Shown one piece after another: positions 28,935 to 37,612 of a stretch of 64,000 nt of DNA. Source of the stretch: Bryobacterales bacterium. GTDB lineage: Bacteria > Acidobacteriota > Terriglobia > Bryobacterales > Bryobacteraceae. The stretch is taken from contig JADZCM010000015.1 in the NCBI GenBank assembly GCA_020851555.1, forward strand, positions 62,001 through 126,000, in the 5' to 3' direction. Each line of letters starts with the position of its first letter. Position 1 is the stretch's first letter. Both the position numbers and the translations under genes were made by a program. The notes beneath the pieces were generated by a model. The model searched no databases. It saw nothing but the letters and a program-made list of their open reading frames with translations, and was not told the DNA's origin.

Positions 28935-30830
28935 ATGAGCCTGAAGACGCGGCTTCGAGTCTCGATCATCACGCTGGTGGTGGCGCTGGTGGCGGCTCTC
29001 TCCGCTCTGGCTTTGCAGAGCGTTGCCACGGCGAAATTCGAAGACCTGGCCGACCGCGCCACCACCACCGCCCTGAATGTCCAGACACTGCTGGTGCAGT
29101 ACTTGAGCAGCGAGGATGCGTTCCTTCCGCCGGCCTCGACGGTGGAGGAGGCCAGACGGCAGTGGACGGAGTTGATGGAGCGGGACCCGCGGCTTCCGGC
29201 CCTGTTGAACGATCTGCTGGCCGCCTCGCGCACGGTAGTCGAAATCCAGGTGGCCGATGACGCCGGGAGGGTCTTGGCCTCCTCCAACCCCGCCAGCGCC
29301 GGCAAGACCGCGGCCAGCGTGCAGAGCCTCTCCAGTTGGGCGCAGCAGAATTCATGGAGGCAGATCGCCGCCGTGTTCCGCGGGCGCGAGGACCTGGCGG
29401 TCGTACTGCCGGTCGGCGCCGAGGACATGACGTTCTTTCGAATCCGCGTGCTTTTCTCCACCGTGCTGCTCCGCAACACGCTCACGCCGCTGGTGCAGTG
29501 GCTGGCGGGAGCGCTGTCCGTCTCCCTGCTGGCGGCCGTGCTGCTGGCCATGCTCGTCTCGAACCTCGCGCTGCGCCCGCTGGAGCGGGTGCGTGAAGCG
29601 ATCGACACCATTGCCCGCGGCGATTCCCCCCTGGCGAGGCCCGCGGGGAAAGGCCAGCCGGAGGAACTGGCGGCGCTGGAAAGCAAGCTCGAGGTGCTGG
29701 GCCAGCAGTTCCGGGGAGCGAGACAGGACGCCGTGGAGTTGAGGGGGAACATCGAGCAACTCCTGGAGCGGCTGGAGGAAGCGGTCCTGCTGTTCGACCA
29801 CAATAACAAGCTGATCATGGCCGGGCGCTCAGCCGAGACACTGCTGGGAACCGGGCGCTGGGAGCTTTTGGGAAGATCCTTCGAAGATCTCTTCCCGGCC
29901 AGCACCGAACTCGGGGCCGCCGTCAGCGGCGCGGTCGGACTGAGACAGCCGCTGAAGGATTCGCTGATAACCCTCACCCGCAACGGACAAGCGCACTTGC
30001 GGCTGCTGGTGAACGTGGAGTTCCTGGAGGCATTTCCCGGCCGTGAGCGCCTCGGAACGCTGGTCACCCTCCGGGACCTCGAATCGCGGCGGCAGATCGG
30101 AACGCACCTGGACGTGTCCACCCGGCTCGCGGCCATCAGCCGGCTGACCGGCGGCGTGGCGCACGAGATCAAGAATCCGCTGAATTCCATTGCGCTTCAC
30201 CTGGAGGTCCTGCGGGCGAAACTGGAAGGGCAGGGAAGTCTGGAAGAGCCGGGAAGCGAGGTGGAGCAGGAGATTGGCGTGATCTCCAACGAGATCACGC
30301 GCCTGGACCGCGTGGTGCAGACGTTCCTGGATTTCACGCGGCCGGTGGACCTGCATCTGGCCGACCTGGACGCCTCCAAACTCGCCGCGGGAATCGCCAA
30401 CCTGGTGGGGCCGGAAGCCTCCGCCCGGGGCATCGAAATCGTGCTGGACACCCCTGCGCCGGTGGTGCTCAGCGCCGACAAGGACCTGCTTCAGCAGGCG
30501 CTGCTCAACGTGGTGATGAACGCGGTGGAGGCCATGCGCAACGGCGGCCGGCTGGAGATTTCCGTGCGGCGCAGCGGGGCGGAATGCGCGATCCGCATCA
30601 CCGACCACGGCGCGGGGATTCCCGAGAGCGTGCGCGACAAGATCTTCAACCTCTATTTCACGACCAAGGGCAAGGGATCGGGTATCGGTCTGGCCATGAC
30701 GTTTCGCGTTGTGCAACTGCACAATGGTACGATCGACTTTACCAGTGAAGCCGGGAAGGGCACGACCTTCTGGCTGCGTCTGCCCGTCCGGCAAGCGGAG
30801 GTCTTCGCAGAACCGGAGAACACGAAATGA
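28935..30830 (+). CDS. NtrB-type sensor histidine kinase (HAMP-PAS-HisKA)
   Basis: 631 aa. N-terminal membrane helix (VSIITLVVALVAALSALAL), an extracytoplasmic sensor region to about residue 170, second helix (ALSVSLLAAVLLAMLVSNLA), HAMP (about 210-260), a PAS domain (about 280-390), HisKA with His410 (GVAHEIKNPLNSIALHLE) and HATPase with NVVMNAVEAM, DHGAGIPES and GSGIGLAMTF. Likely partner of the NtrC-type regulator just upstream. It overlaps the next gene, a lipoprotein, by 4 bp. Confidence 0.93.
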   Translation: MSLKTRLRVSIITLVVALVAALSALALQSVATAKFEDLADRATTTALNVQTLLVQYLSSEDAFLPPASTVEEARRQWTELMERDPRLPALLNDLLAASRTVVEIQVADDAGRVLASSNPASAGKTAASVQSLSSWAQQNSWRQIAAVFRGREDLAVVLPVGAEDMTFFRIRVLFSTVLLRNTLTPLVQWLAGALSVSLLAAVLLAMLVSNLALRPLERVREAIDTIARGDSPLARPAGKGQPEELAALESKLEVLGQQFRGARQDAVELRGNIEQLLERLEEAVLLFDHNNKLIMAGRSAETLLGTGRWELLGRSFEDLFPASTELGAAVSGAVGLRQPLKDSLITLTRNGQAHLRLLVNVEFLEAFPGRERLGTLVTLRDLESRRQIGTHLDVSTRLAAISRLTGGVAHEIKNPLNSIALHLEVLRAKLEGQGSLEEPGSEVEQEIGVISNEITRLDRVVQTFLDFTRPVDLHLADLDASKLAAGIANLVGPEASARGIEIVLDTPAPVVLSADKDLLQQALLNVVMNAVEAMRNGGRLEISVRRSGAECAIRITDHGAGIPESVRDKIFNLYFTTKGKGSGIGLAMTFRVVQLHNGTIDFTSEAGKGTTFWLRLPVRQAEVFAEPENTK

Positions 30831-31408
30831 GCCGGAGGCTCCAGGCGGCAGTGGCAGTGCTCCTGCTCTTGCTCCCCGTGGCGACCTCTTGCCGCAAGAA
30901 GCGGCCTATTCCGAAGCCTTTCCAGCTTCCCCCCCAGGCTGCGCCGGCCAAGCCTGCTCCCCCGCCGCCGCTGGAGCGGCCGCCGGTGATCGCTCCGGCC
31001 GAACCCGTGGCGGGCCAGATTCCCGCGCCCGAAGCCCAGCCTCTTCCGCCGCCTCCCGCACCGCCCAAGAAGAAAGCTCCTTCGGCCGGGGCCCAAGTCC
31101 CCGCCGTGTCCGCCGAGCCGCCGGTGCCGCCTCCGGCGGCGCCCACGCCGCAGTTGCGTCCAATCCTCAGCGCCGGGCAGAAGCAGGAACTGGAGCGCCT
31201 TTTCAATGAACGCCTGAAAAGAACGCAGGGGCTTCTGGCCTCGATCGGATCAAGGCAGCTCAGCGCCGAACAGAACGATGTGGTTCAGCAGATCCGGACC
31301 TTCCTGAAGCAGGCGGAAGAGTCCAGGGAAGCGGATCTGCTGCGGGCGAACAACCTGGCCGAGCGGGCGGAAGTTCTGGCGCAGGATCTGGCCAAACGTC
31401 TCCGGTAG
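30827..31408 (+). CDS. Proline-rich lipoprotein
   Basis: 193 aa. Lipobox VATSC with Cys22 after a hydrophobic leader (AVLLLLLPVA), so probably a lipid-anchored envelope protein. Residues 25-110 are a low-complexity Pro/Ala-rich linker, and 115-193 are a charged helical region (GQKQELERLFNERLKRTQGL) with coiled-coil character. It is translationally coupled (ATGA) to the upstream kinase, so it may belong to that sensing system or be one of its outputs. No enzyme motif. Confidence 0.75.
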   Translation: MSRRLQAAVAVLLLLLPVATSCRKKRPIPKPFQLPPQAAPAKPAPPPPLERPPVIAPAEPVAGQIPAPEAQPLPPPPAPPKKKAPSAGAQVPAVSAEPPVPPPAAPTPQLRPILSAGQKQELERLFNERLKRTQGLLASIGSRQLSAEQNDVVQQIRTFLKQAEESREADLLRANNLAERAEVLAQDLAKRLR

Positions 31409-31428
31409 AGCCCGGCGGGCGGAGATCC

Positions 31429-31986
31429 TTACCGGGAAAAGCTCGCCAGGCGCGCCGCGAAGTCCTCTCCGGATTCGGTCCACAGTCGCCGCCCGCGGAC
31501 CGGGAGCGACTGGTCGAGTTCGCGCGCCAGGCGGAGCACGCTCTGTATGTTGGACTTCACCAGGGCAGCGCCCTGCGGTTCTCCTGCCGGGGGCAGGAAG
31601 TGCGAGTCCAGACCAAGTTCGAACCGCAGGTGGTCGCCCATCTCGTTCTCGAATTCAGGGCCGTAGCAGCAGACGGAGACGGGGGCCGGAAGCAGTTTCC
31701 ATCCATCCTGCTGTTGCCAGAGGTCCCAGCAGCCGCCCGCCAGGTAAGCGCAATCCGGACTCTGGAATTCGGCCGCGGCGCTCACGATCGCGTCCGCGCC
31801 GCCGCCGCTGTAGCACGTCTCCAGCAGCGGAGGCTCCGCCTGCTCCAGCGCGTACACACGAAGGCTCGTGATCCCTCCCGCGGCCGCGGAGAATGGAAAC
31901 TTCGCAAGCGCGGCGCCAAACCAGCGCAGTTCATTGCCGCGGCCGAACCCGCGCAGCCAGTAGGAAAGATAGAGCAGGTCGGCCAC
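31429..31986 (-). CDS. Conserved-looking hypothetical protein
   Basis: 185 aa, GTG start 4 bp after the stop of the upstream glycine-zipper gene. No signal peptide and no membrane segment. The centre is Cys-rich (Cys at the YSGGG, DCAY, GGCWD and SVCCYG stretches) and Trp-rich. I do not recognise a family. Base composition and codon use match the neighbours, so it is probably a real gene cotranscribed with the glycine-zipper protein. Confidence 0.6.
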   Translation of the reverse strand: MADLLYLSYWLRGFGRGNELRWFGAALAKFPFSAAAGGITSLRVYALEQAEPPLLETCYSGGGADAIVSAAAEFQSPDCAYLAGGCWDLWQQQDGWKLLPAPVSVCCYGPEFENEMGDHLRFELGLDSHFLPPAGEPQGAALVKSNIQSVLRLARELDQSLPVRGRRLWTESGEDFAARLASFSR

Positions 31987-31990
31987 CGGC

Positions 31991-32950
31991 CTACTTTCTC
32001 TCGGTCAGCGTGAAAGGCTCGCTGACCCGGAAGTCGATGCGCGTCTCCACGGACAGCACCGCCGGTTTTCCCCGCGTCGCCGCGACCGTGCCGGCTCCCG
32101 CGGCTCCACCAATGGCGGCCCCGATAGCTGCGCCCTTGCCTCCGCCCGCGATGGCGCCGATGGCGGCACCGATACCCGCCCCACCGCCGACCTTGATGGC
32201 GTCCTCACGGCGCGTCGACTCGGCCTCCCGTTTGAAAGCGTCGGTCTGAATGTCGACCCTCTGCCCGTCGCTGGTCAGCAATCGTGTGAGCCGGATGGCC
32301 AGCGACGCCACCCCGCGAACACGGCCTGACTGCGCCGCTTCGGTGACCTGGCCCTCCACTCTGGCGCCGCGCTCGGCGATCACCAGGCCGTCCACGACCA
32401 GCGGCCTGTCCAGAGTGGCGGTGAAGGAGTCTCCTGCCTTGACGTTCTCCGTAGAAAGGGTTTCGGCCAGCCGGGCTGAGATCAGCGTTCCGGCGGCGAC
32501 TGTTACCGTGCGGGGAGGAGCCGCAGCCACGGGCGGGGATGCGCGCTCCGCAGCGCCCGTGCTCGGCGTGGTTGCGAGCGCCGCGGACGGTTCGGCCTCG
32601 GGGACGGGCGTTGCGGCGCGCGCGGGCGGCTCAGCGGCCGGAGTTGTCCGGGGAGGCTCACTCTCCCGCTGCGGGGCCTCGCCGGCCGGCGCTACAGTCC
32701 CGGTGCGCCGGGAGAGTGCTGCCGGCGAAGGCTTCGCGGCTGTCCTCGGAGGGGCCTGAGCAGTAGCCGGAGGGGAAGCCGGAGCGGCGGCGGATTCCAC
32801 CGGCGCCGGCGCGACAGCCGTATGCGCCGCCGTCTCCGCAGGCGGCTCAGCGGGCTTCGGGAGGGAGGGATTGCGGTCCCGGTAGACGAGAAACAGCAAT
32901 ACGCCCACCACGATCAGGGCAATCAGGATGCCGGCCTGAACGGCCTTCAT
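31991..32950 (-). CDS. Membrane-anchored glycine-zipper protein
   Basis: 319 aa. One N-terminal membrane helix (AGILIALIVVGVLLFLVY), a Pro/Ala linker (about 30-155), then a folded region starting AAGTLISARLAETL, whose pattern (an Ala-Gly-Thr at the start of a strand, then limits on charged loops) recalls TrbI/VirB10-like beta domains. Next is a long glycine zipper (about 255-295: GGGAGIGAAIGAIAGGG repeated) and a beta strand tail. It has a strong Shine-Dalgarno (GAGGAGG). Role unknown; glycine zippers insert in or pack at membranes. Confidence 0.7.
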   Translation of the reverse strand: MKAVQAGILIALIVVGVLLFLVYRDRNPSLPKPAEPPAETAAHTAVAPAPVESAAAPASPPATAQAPPRTAAKPSPAALSRRTGTVAPAGEAPQRESEPPRTTPAAEPPARAATPVPEAEPSAALATTPSTGAAERASPPVAAAPPRTVTVAAGTLISARLAETLSTENVKAGDSFTATLDRPLVVDGLVIAERGARVEGQVTEAAQSGRVRGVASLAIRLTRLLTSDGQRVDIQTDAFKREAESTRREDAIKVGGGAGIGAAIGAIAGGGKGAAIGAAIGGAAGAGTVAATRGKPAVLSVETRIDFRVSEPFTLTERK

Positions 32951-33032
32951 GTGCGCACCTCCTCTACCTAGTATGCGACGGCGATGGCCGCCGTTTCGTT
33001 GCGCCGGGGGCGGTTAGAATGAAGGCAGGACG

Positions 33033-34043
33033 ATGGGCCTTGCAGATGCAATGACAATCGGCGCGGTGAGGATCGTGCCGGCCACGGTCCTGGCCCCCAT
33101 GGCCGGCATCACGGACACCGTGTTCCGCCGGTTCATCCGGGAGCTCGGAGGTTGCGGGCTCATCATGACCGAGTTCACGAGTTCTCACGGCGTGGCCGGC
33201 TCCGGCCGCGGGCGGAAACCCGGCGCGACGCTCGGATACCTCGCCTTCGAGCCCGGCGAGCATCCGATTTCAGCGCAGTTGTTCGGCGCCGACCCCGTGG
33301 TGATGGCGGACGCCGCCCGCGTGTGCCAGGATCTCGGCTTCGACCTGGTCGATATCAACCTGGGCTGCCCGGTGAAAAAAGTGGTCAGATGCAACGGCGG
33401 CTCGGGGTTGCTGCGCGACCTGCCCCTGGTTGAGCGTATTGTGCGGCAAGTCCGGGCCGCCGTCTCCGTCCCGCTGACGCTGAAGCTCCGCTCCGGATGG
33501 AGCGAGCAGGAGATCGTCGCCGTTCCGCTGGCCAGGATGGCCGAGGAATCCGGCGTCGATGCCCTGGCGCTGCACCCGCGGACCCGCGAGCAGGGCTACG
33601 CCGGAAAGGCGGATTGGCGCCGCATCGCGGAGGTCAAGGCCGCCGTGAAGATCCCGGTCATTGGAAACGGGGACATCGTCTCGCCCGAAGACGCCCTCCG
33701 CATGGCCGCCGAGACCGGCTGCGACGCCGTGATGGTGGGCCGCGCCGCCGCCTCCAACCCGTGGATCTTCCGGCAGATCGCGCAGTTTCTCGGAACCGGC
33801 CGCTACGACACTCCCACGGCGGAAGACCGCTACCGGATCATGCGCGGCTACTATACGAAGCTCATGGACCGCAGCGAGCCGGACCTGGTTGGAAAGATGA
33901 AGCAATTCGCGACGTATTTCAGCCACGGCGTGCGGAACGGCGCGCGGCTCCGCCGCGAGATACATCTGGCGCACACGGCGGGCGAGATCCTGGACCGGCT
34001 CGACCGGTTCTTCGAGTGCGAGCTTTCCGTCTGCCGCGCCTGA
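33033..34043 (+). CDS. dusB: tRNA-dihydrouridine synthase, DusB type
   Basis: 336 aa. FMN-dependent reductase that makes dihydrouridine in the tRNA D loop. TIM-barrel signatures: LAPMAGITDTVFRRF (FMN site), DINLGCPVKKVV with the catalytic Cys of GCP, CNGGSGLL, HPRTREQGYAGKADW, IPVIGNGDI and VMVGRAAASNPWIF. A C-terminal helical domain follows (about 250-336). Two further in-frame ATG codons lie within 18 bp of the start; 33033 has AAGGCAGG upstream. It is 6 bp from rnhA. The dusB assignment among Dus types is from overall pattern. Confidence 0.9.
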   Translation: MGLADAMTIGAVRIVPATVLAPMAGITDTVFRRFIRELGGCGLIMTEFTSSHGVAGSGRGRKPGATLGYLAFEPGEHPISAQLFGADPVVMADAARVCQDLGFDLVDINLGCPVKKVVRCNGGSGLLRDLPLVERIVRQVRAAVSVPLTLKLRSGWSEQEIVAVPLARMAEESGVDALALHPRTREQGYAGKADWRRIAEVKAAVKIPVIGNGDIVSPEDALRMAAETGCDAVMVGRAAASNPWIFRQIAQFLGTGRYDTPTAEDRYRIMRGYYTKLMDRSEPDLVGKMKQFATYFSHGVRNGARLRREIHLAHTAGEILDRLDRFFECELSVCRA

Positions 34044-34049
34044 GGCCGC

Positions 34050-34517
34050 ATGAAGAAAGTCAGCGTCATTACCGACGGCGCCTGTCTGGGAAACCCCGGA
34101 CCCGGAGGCTGGGCCGCCATTCTGCGCTACAAGGACCACCGGCGCGAACTGTGCGGGAGCGAACCGGACACGACCAACAACCGCATGGAGCTCACCGCGG
34201 CCATCCGCGGTCTGGAGTCGCTGGCCGAGCCCTGCGAGGTGGAACTGACCACGGATTCCGAATACCTCAGGAACGGAATTACCGATTGGATGCGCCAGTG
34301 GAAGCGAAACGGGTGGAAAACCGCCAGGAAACAGCCGGTCAAGAACCAGGACCTGTGGCAGGCGCTGGAGCAGGCGGCCGGACGCCACAAGGTCCGCTGG
34401 GTCTGGACCAAAGGGCACGCCTCCCACGCGGACAACAACCGCGCCGACGAACTTGCCGCGCTCGCCGCGCGTGGAAACCGCGCATGTAGGGCGCCCAAGC
34501 CGGCGGGCGTGGAATAG
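34050..34517 (+). CDS. rnhA: Ribonuclease HI
   Basis: 155 aa. Degrades the RNA strand of RNA-DNA hybrids, removing primers and R-loops. Catalytic acids are at Asp9 ([10 protein letters not shown]), Glu47 (NNRMELTAA), Asp69 (TDSEYL) and the Asp in NNRADELA near 131, with the basic handle ([11 protein letters not shown]) of E. coli-type enzymes and the [16 protein letters not shown] segment. Normal length. Confidence 0.95.
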   Translation: MKKVSVITDGACLGNPGPGGWAAILRYKDHRRELCGSEPDTTNNRMELTAAIRGLESLAEPCEVELTTDSEYLRNGITDWMRQWKRNGWKTARKQPVKNQDLWQALEQAAGRHKVRWVWTKGHASHADNNRADELAALAARGNRACRAPKPAGVE

Positions 34518-34518
34518 A

Positions 34519-35151
34519 ATGGGTCTAATGCGTCTTCCGGGCAGGGTATGTCTCTTTGCTCTCGTGGCGTCCGCGGCGGCGTTCGGACAGGGGTTCTCGT
34601 TCGGCCTGAAGGGCGGAGTTCCGCTGACCAACGCACTGGACGTGCTCAACCATGACCGCTACTTCTCCAATAGAGCGCCATACGTGATCGGGCCGGCCGT
34701 CGAGTTGCGGCTTTTCGCCGGGCTCTCGGCGGAGGCGGACCTCCTCTATCGCCGCATGGAGTACAAGGCCACCACTACGGGCACAAGTTCGGTGGAGGAG
34801 AGGACCACGGGTCAGGTCTGGGAGGTCCCGCTGCTGGTGAAGTACCGCACCCCTGGAGAATTGCTCCGGCCTTTCCTGCTGGCGGGTGTCTCCTACCGCC
34901 GGCTGGCCCGCTTCGAGCAGCGTGTCTTTAGCCAGCGGTTCACCGGGACGGTTCAGGAACCGCCGGAACTGCGCAGCCGGTCGAGCGCCGGCGCCACTGT
35001 TGGCGGAGGATTGGAGCTGTCGGTCCCGCTGGTTCGCGTTTCCGCCGAATTGCGCTACACGCGCTGGGGCTCCTCCAGCTTTCGCGCCGCCCTTACCGGG
35101 CTGGCGACGCAGTTGAACCAAGCCGATCTGCTTCTCGGTATCCTGTTCTAA
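34519..35151 (+). CDS. Small outer-membrane beta-barrel protein
   Basis: 210 aa. Signal peptide (VCLFALVASAAAFGQ), then eight or so amphipathic strands in the pattern of OmpA/PorT-like barrels: FSFGLKGGVPLTNAL, LSAEADLLYRRMEYK, WEVPLLVKYRT and RVSAELRYTRWGSS, ending with LLLGILF (aromatic C terminus). The start is either 34519 or 34528; neither has a strong ribosome-binding site. Function unknown. Confidence 0.7.
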   Translation: MGLMRLPGRVCLFALVASAAAFGQGFSFGLKGGVPLTNALDVLNHDRYFSNRAPYVIGPAVELRLFAGLSAEADLLYRRMEYKATTTGTSSVEERTTGQVWEVPLLVKYRTPGELLRPFLLAGVSYRRLARFEQRVFSQRFTGTVQEPPELRSRSSAGATVGGGLELSVPLVRVSAELRYTRWGSSSFRAALTGLATQLNQADLLLGILF

Positions 35152-35217
35152 AGCGGCCACATGACCCTCTGGCAGAGGAAGCGCGGGAGACGAATACAAG
35201 AAGAGGCGCCCAGGCTG

Positions 35218-35829
35218 ATGCGGCCGAGGCTCGCCATCTTCGGGGGCACCTTCGATCCGGTCCACAGCGCGCACCTGCTCGTGGCCAGAGAGGCCGTGGT
35301 TCAATTCGGGCTTTCCGCGGTGCTCTTTGTGGTCGCCGCCCGGCCTCCGCACAAGCGGGGCGCCGTTCACGCCAGCTATGCCCACAGGATGCGGATGGTT
35401 GAACTGGCCTGCCTGCGTACCCCGGAGTTCGCCCCGAGCAACCTTGAGGAGTACGACGAGGTCAGTTACTCGATTCAGACGATCCAGCGGGTGAAAGCGA
35501 CGGCGGGCGCCGACGCCGTGGTGTTCTTTCTCATCGGCGCGGATGCCTTCGCCGAAATACAGACCTGGCACCGCTGGGCTGAAGTGGTCCGGGAGGTGGC
35601 GTTCATCGTGGTGACCCGCCCCGGGCATCACTACCAGACGCCGCCCGGCGCGACCGTGCATCGCCTCGACACCCTCGCCATGCCGGTGTCTTCTTCCGAC
35701 CTGCGCGCCCGCCTGGCCGCGGGGGAGGCACCGCCGGAGATACCTCCGGCGGTGCTGCAATACATCCAGGCGAACGGGCTCTATGGCGCCTCTCCACGGC
35801 GGGGTTCGCGCCCCGCAACGCGACCGTAG
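35218..35829 (+). CDS. nadD: Nicotinate-nucleotide adenylyltransferase
   Basis: 203 aa. Joins nicotinate mononucleotide with ATP to give nicotinic acid adenine dinucleotide in NAD synthesis. The nucleotidyltransferase signature is GGTFDPVHSAHL; also seen are PPHKR, FLIGADAFAEIQTW and the C-terminal SSSDLRARLA (ISSTxxR-like). The ATG at 35218 starts right at the domain; an earlier in-frame ATG would add a basic 19-residue tail. A 6-bp hairpin overlaps the C-terminal codons. Its product is the substrate of LarB, encoded 4 kb away. Confidence 0.92.
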   Translation: MRPRLAIFGGTFDPVHSAHLLVAREAVVQFGLSAVLFVVAARPPHKRGAVHASYAHRMRMVELACLRTPEFAPSNLEEYDEVSYSIQTIQRVKATAGADAVVFFLIGADAFAEIQTWHRWAEVVREVAFIVVTRPGHHYQTPPGATVHRLDTLAMPVSSSDLRARLAAGEAPPEIPPAVLQYIQANGLYGASPRRGSRPATRP

Positions 35830-35859
35830 CGAAACCGGTACGGTCTTTCGTGCCGGCGG

Positions 35860-36564
35860 ATGGCCATGAAGAAGATACTCCTGGTCCAGAATGACCCGGA
35901 TCTCTTCGCCCTGCTGAAATACAGCCTCGACAGGGAAGGTTACGCGCTGGCGGGTTCACGGACCGGCAAAGAGGCGGTGCGTCTCTGCCGCCGCGAGAAA
36001 CCCGACCTGATCATTCTGGACATGATGTTACCGGATTCCGACGGCCTGGAAGTGGGCCGCAGCCTTCGCGCCTATCCCGAGCTTCGGCGGATTCCGGTTG
36101 TCTTCCTGGCGGCGACCGCGTCGGAGGCGGAGCGGATCGCGGGACTGAAACCGGGCGCCAACGACTGTGTCGTGAAGCCCGTCGTTGTGCGGGAACTGAT
36201 CGAGCGCATCAGGGGCCGTCTTCGTGACCGCCCGCCGGGGGCCAAGGTGTTGAGGGCGGGGCCGCTCGAACTCAACCGCGCGAACTGCCAGGTCCGGCGG
36301 GCCGGCAAGCCGATTGCGCTGACGAAGACTGAGTTCAAGCTTCTTGAGATCCTGTTGAGCCGGCCCGGCGCCGTGTTCAGCCGGGAGCAACTTCTGGAAG
36401 CGGTCTGGGGCCCCGGCCGGGCGGTGACAGCCCGGACGGTGGACGTCTGCATTCTCCGACTGCGGCGGAAAGTCGAAAGCGGCCCGGGCGCACCGGCCTT
36501 CATCCGTTCCATCCGCGGCCTCGGCTACAGCTTTGCGTACGCCCCGGAACAGGCTGCCGATTGA
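35860..36564 (+). CDS. Orphan OmpR-family response regulator
   Basis: 234 aa. Receiver (1-120) with Asp54 (LIILDMMLPDSDG) and VKPV; the usual acidic pair is ND (LVQNDPD) rather than DD/ED, and the Thr/Ser position is in LAATAS. The winged helix (about 130-228) has ALTKTEFKLLEILLSR, SREQLLEAVWG and VDVCILRLRRKVE. No kinase gene adjoins. It may be controlled by a distant kinase or work with weak phosphorylation; both are inferences. Confidence 0.9.
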   Translation: MAMKKILLVQNDPDLFALLKYSLDREGYALAGSRTGKEAVRLCRREKPDLIILDMMLPDSDGLEVGRSLRAYPELRRIPVVFLAATASEAERIAGLKPGANDCVVKPVVVRELIERIRGRLRDRPPGAKVLRAGPLELNRANCQVRRAGKPIALTKTEFKLLEILLSRPGAVFSREQLLEAVWGPGRAVTARTVDVCILRLRRKVESGPGAPAFIRSIRGLGYSFAYAPEQAAD

Positions 36565-36647
36565 TCCGCTCTTCGCGCCATCCAGGCGGCAGCGCCAGTC
36601 TCGATACGGCCAGCCAGGTTACTCGCACCGCCCGGCCGCGGGCGGCG

Positions 36648-37049
36648 TCATGGCGGATAGGCCTCCCGCATCTCTTCCAGGAGCCTCAGCACGGTTCCCG
36701 CTGGAATTCGCGGCCCCCGTCCGATGCCCGGGCACTCGCGAGCGGCCCGGCGCCATTGCCGGCGTGAGCCGGCCAGTTCGGGCCAGAAGGGGTACAGGCG
36801 GCACTGGGTGGGCTTGGCGGGGTGCAGCGCGCACCCGTCCTCCTTGAGGAACGGGCACTCGGCGCTCCGGGGTTTCCGCAGCCGCAGCAAGTGCCTGGTG
36901 CGGTAAACGTATTGCTTCTCGAAAGCTCGCCTGGAGACGCCCAGGAAAGCTGCCGCCACGTCCAGATCACGCTCCGTCAGGTAGACGAACCCTTTGCGCC
37001 GGCAGCAATCGGTGCAGCCCGGCTGGCAGGCGAAACGCCAGTCGTTCAT
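36648..37049 (-). CDS. YkgJ-family cysteine cluster protein
   Basis: 133 aa. Cysteines are in the pattern of the family: CQPGCTDCC near the N terminus, then CPFLKEDGCALH and PTQCRLYPFWP. These bind zinc or an iron-sulfur centre in related proteins; the function is unknown. The last residues are PP with no extension. The gene is convergent with the OmpR regulator and has no operon partner. Confidence 0.85.
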   Translation of the reverse strand: MNDWRFACQPGCTDCCRRKGFVYLTERDLDVAAAFLGVSRRAFEKQYVYRTRHLLRLRKPRSAECPFLKEDGCALHPAKPTQCRLYPFWPELAGSRRQWRRAARECPGIGRGPRIPAGTVLRLLEEMREAYPP

Positions 37050-37612
37050 GGCTCCACCCTCCAGATGGCCAGCCGTGTCATGGCTGCTATGTGGCGTCCG
37101 CGCAAGAAAGAAACCGCACCGGGAGGGGATGGGAGGCTTTCCGCTCCCGTCTCCCGATGCGGTCTGCCCTGTGGGGCTGGGATCCGGCGCCGGTGCATCT
37201 GGGAATTCGACACCCGCTGGTCAATTCCATCCCTGGTGAGGCCCGCGTCCTACTTTACCTGCACCACGAATGCCAGATGGCGACCGAAACCTGTGGTCCC
37301 CGGAGAGGCCCAAGAATACCGTCAACAAATCCTATGAAGCCGCAAAAAAGTCCCTCTGTTGCAACCGTAGGCCGGTAGGATGAGGGAATGAATCCAAAAC
37401 ATCGTCTCCCGCGAGCACGTAGTCTGGTTAGCCGCTCATCCCCTTCCTGCCAGTTGCAGCAGAGGGCAGGTTCAAAGAACCCTTCATCAATTCGCTTTGA
37501 ATCCTGCAACCGGCGCTCCATCGCCGCGCGTCCGTAAAGTGTTGAAACGGAAAGGCCGGGTGTGGCGGCCTCCGGCCCGGTACCGGAAGACCGCTGCACC
37601 GGGTGTGTCGCT
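37050..37612. other. Intergenic region, no gene seen
   Basis: Less GC-rich than its neighbours in places (about 37290-37450). ORFs on either strand lack a ribosome-binding site or recognisable domain and look like chance. It could hold decayed coding DNA. No terminator was found. Confidence 0.5.
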
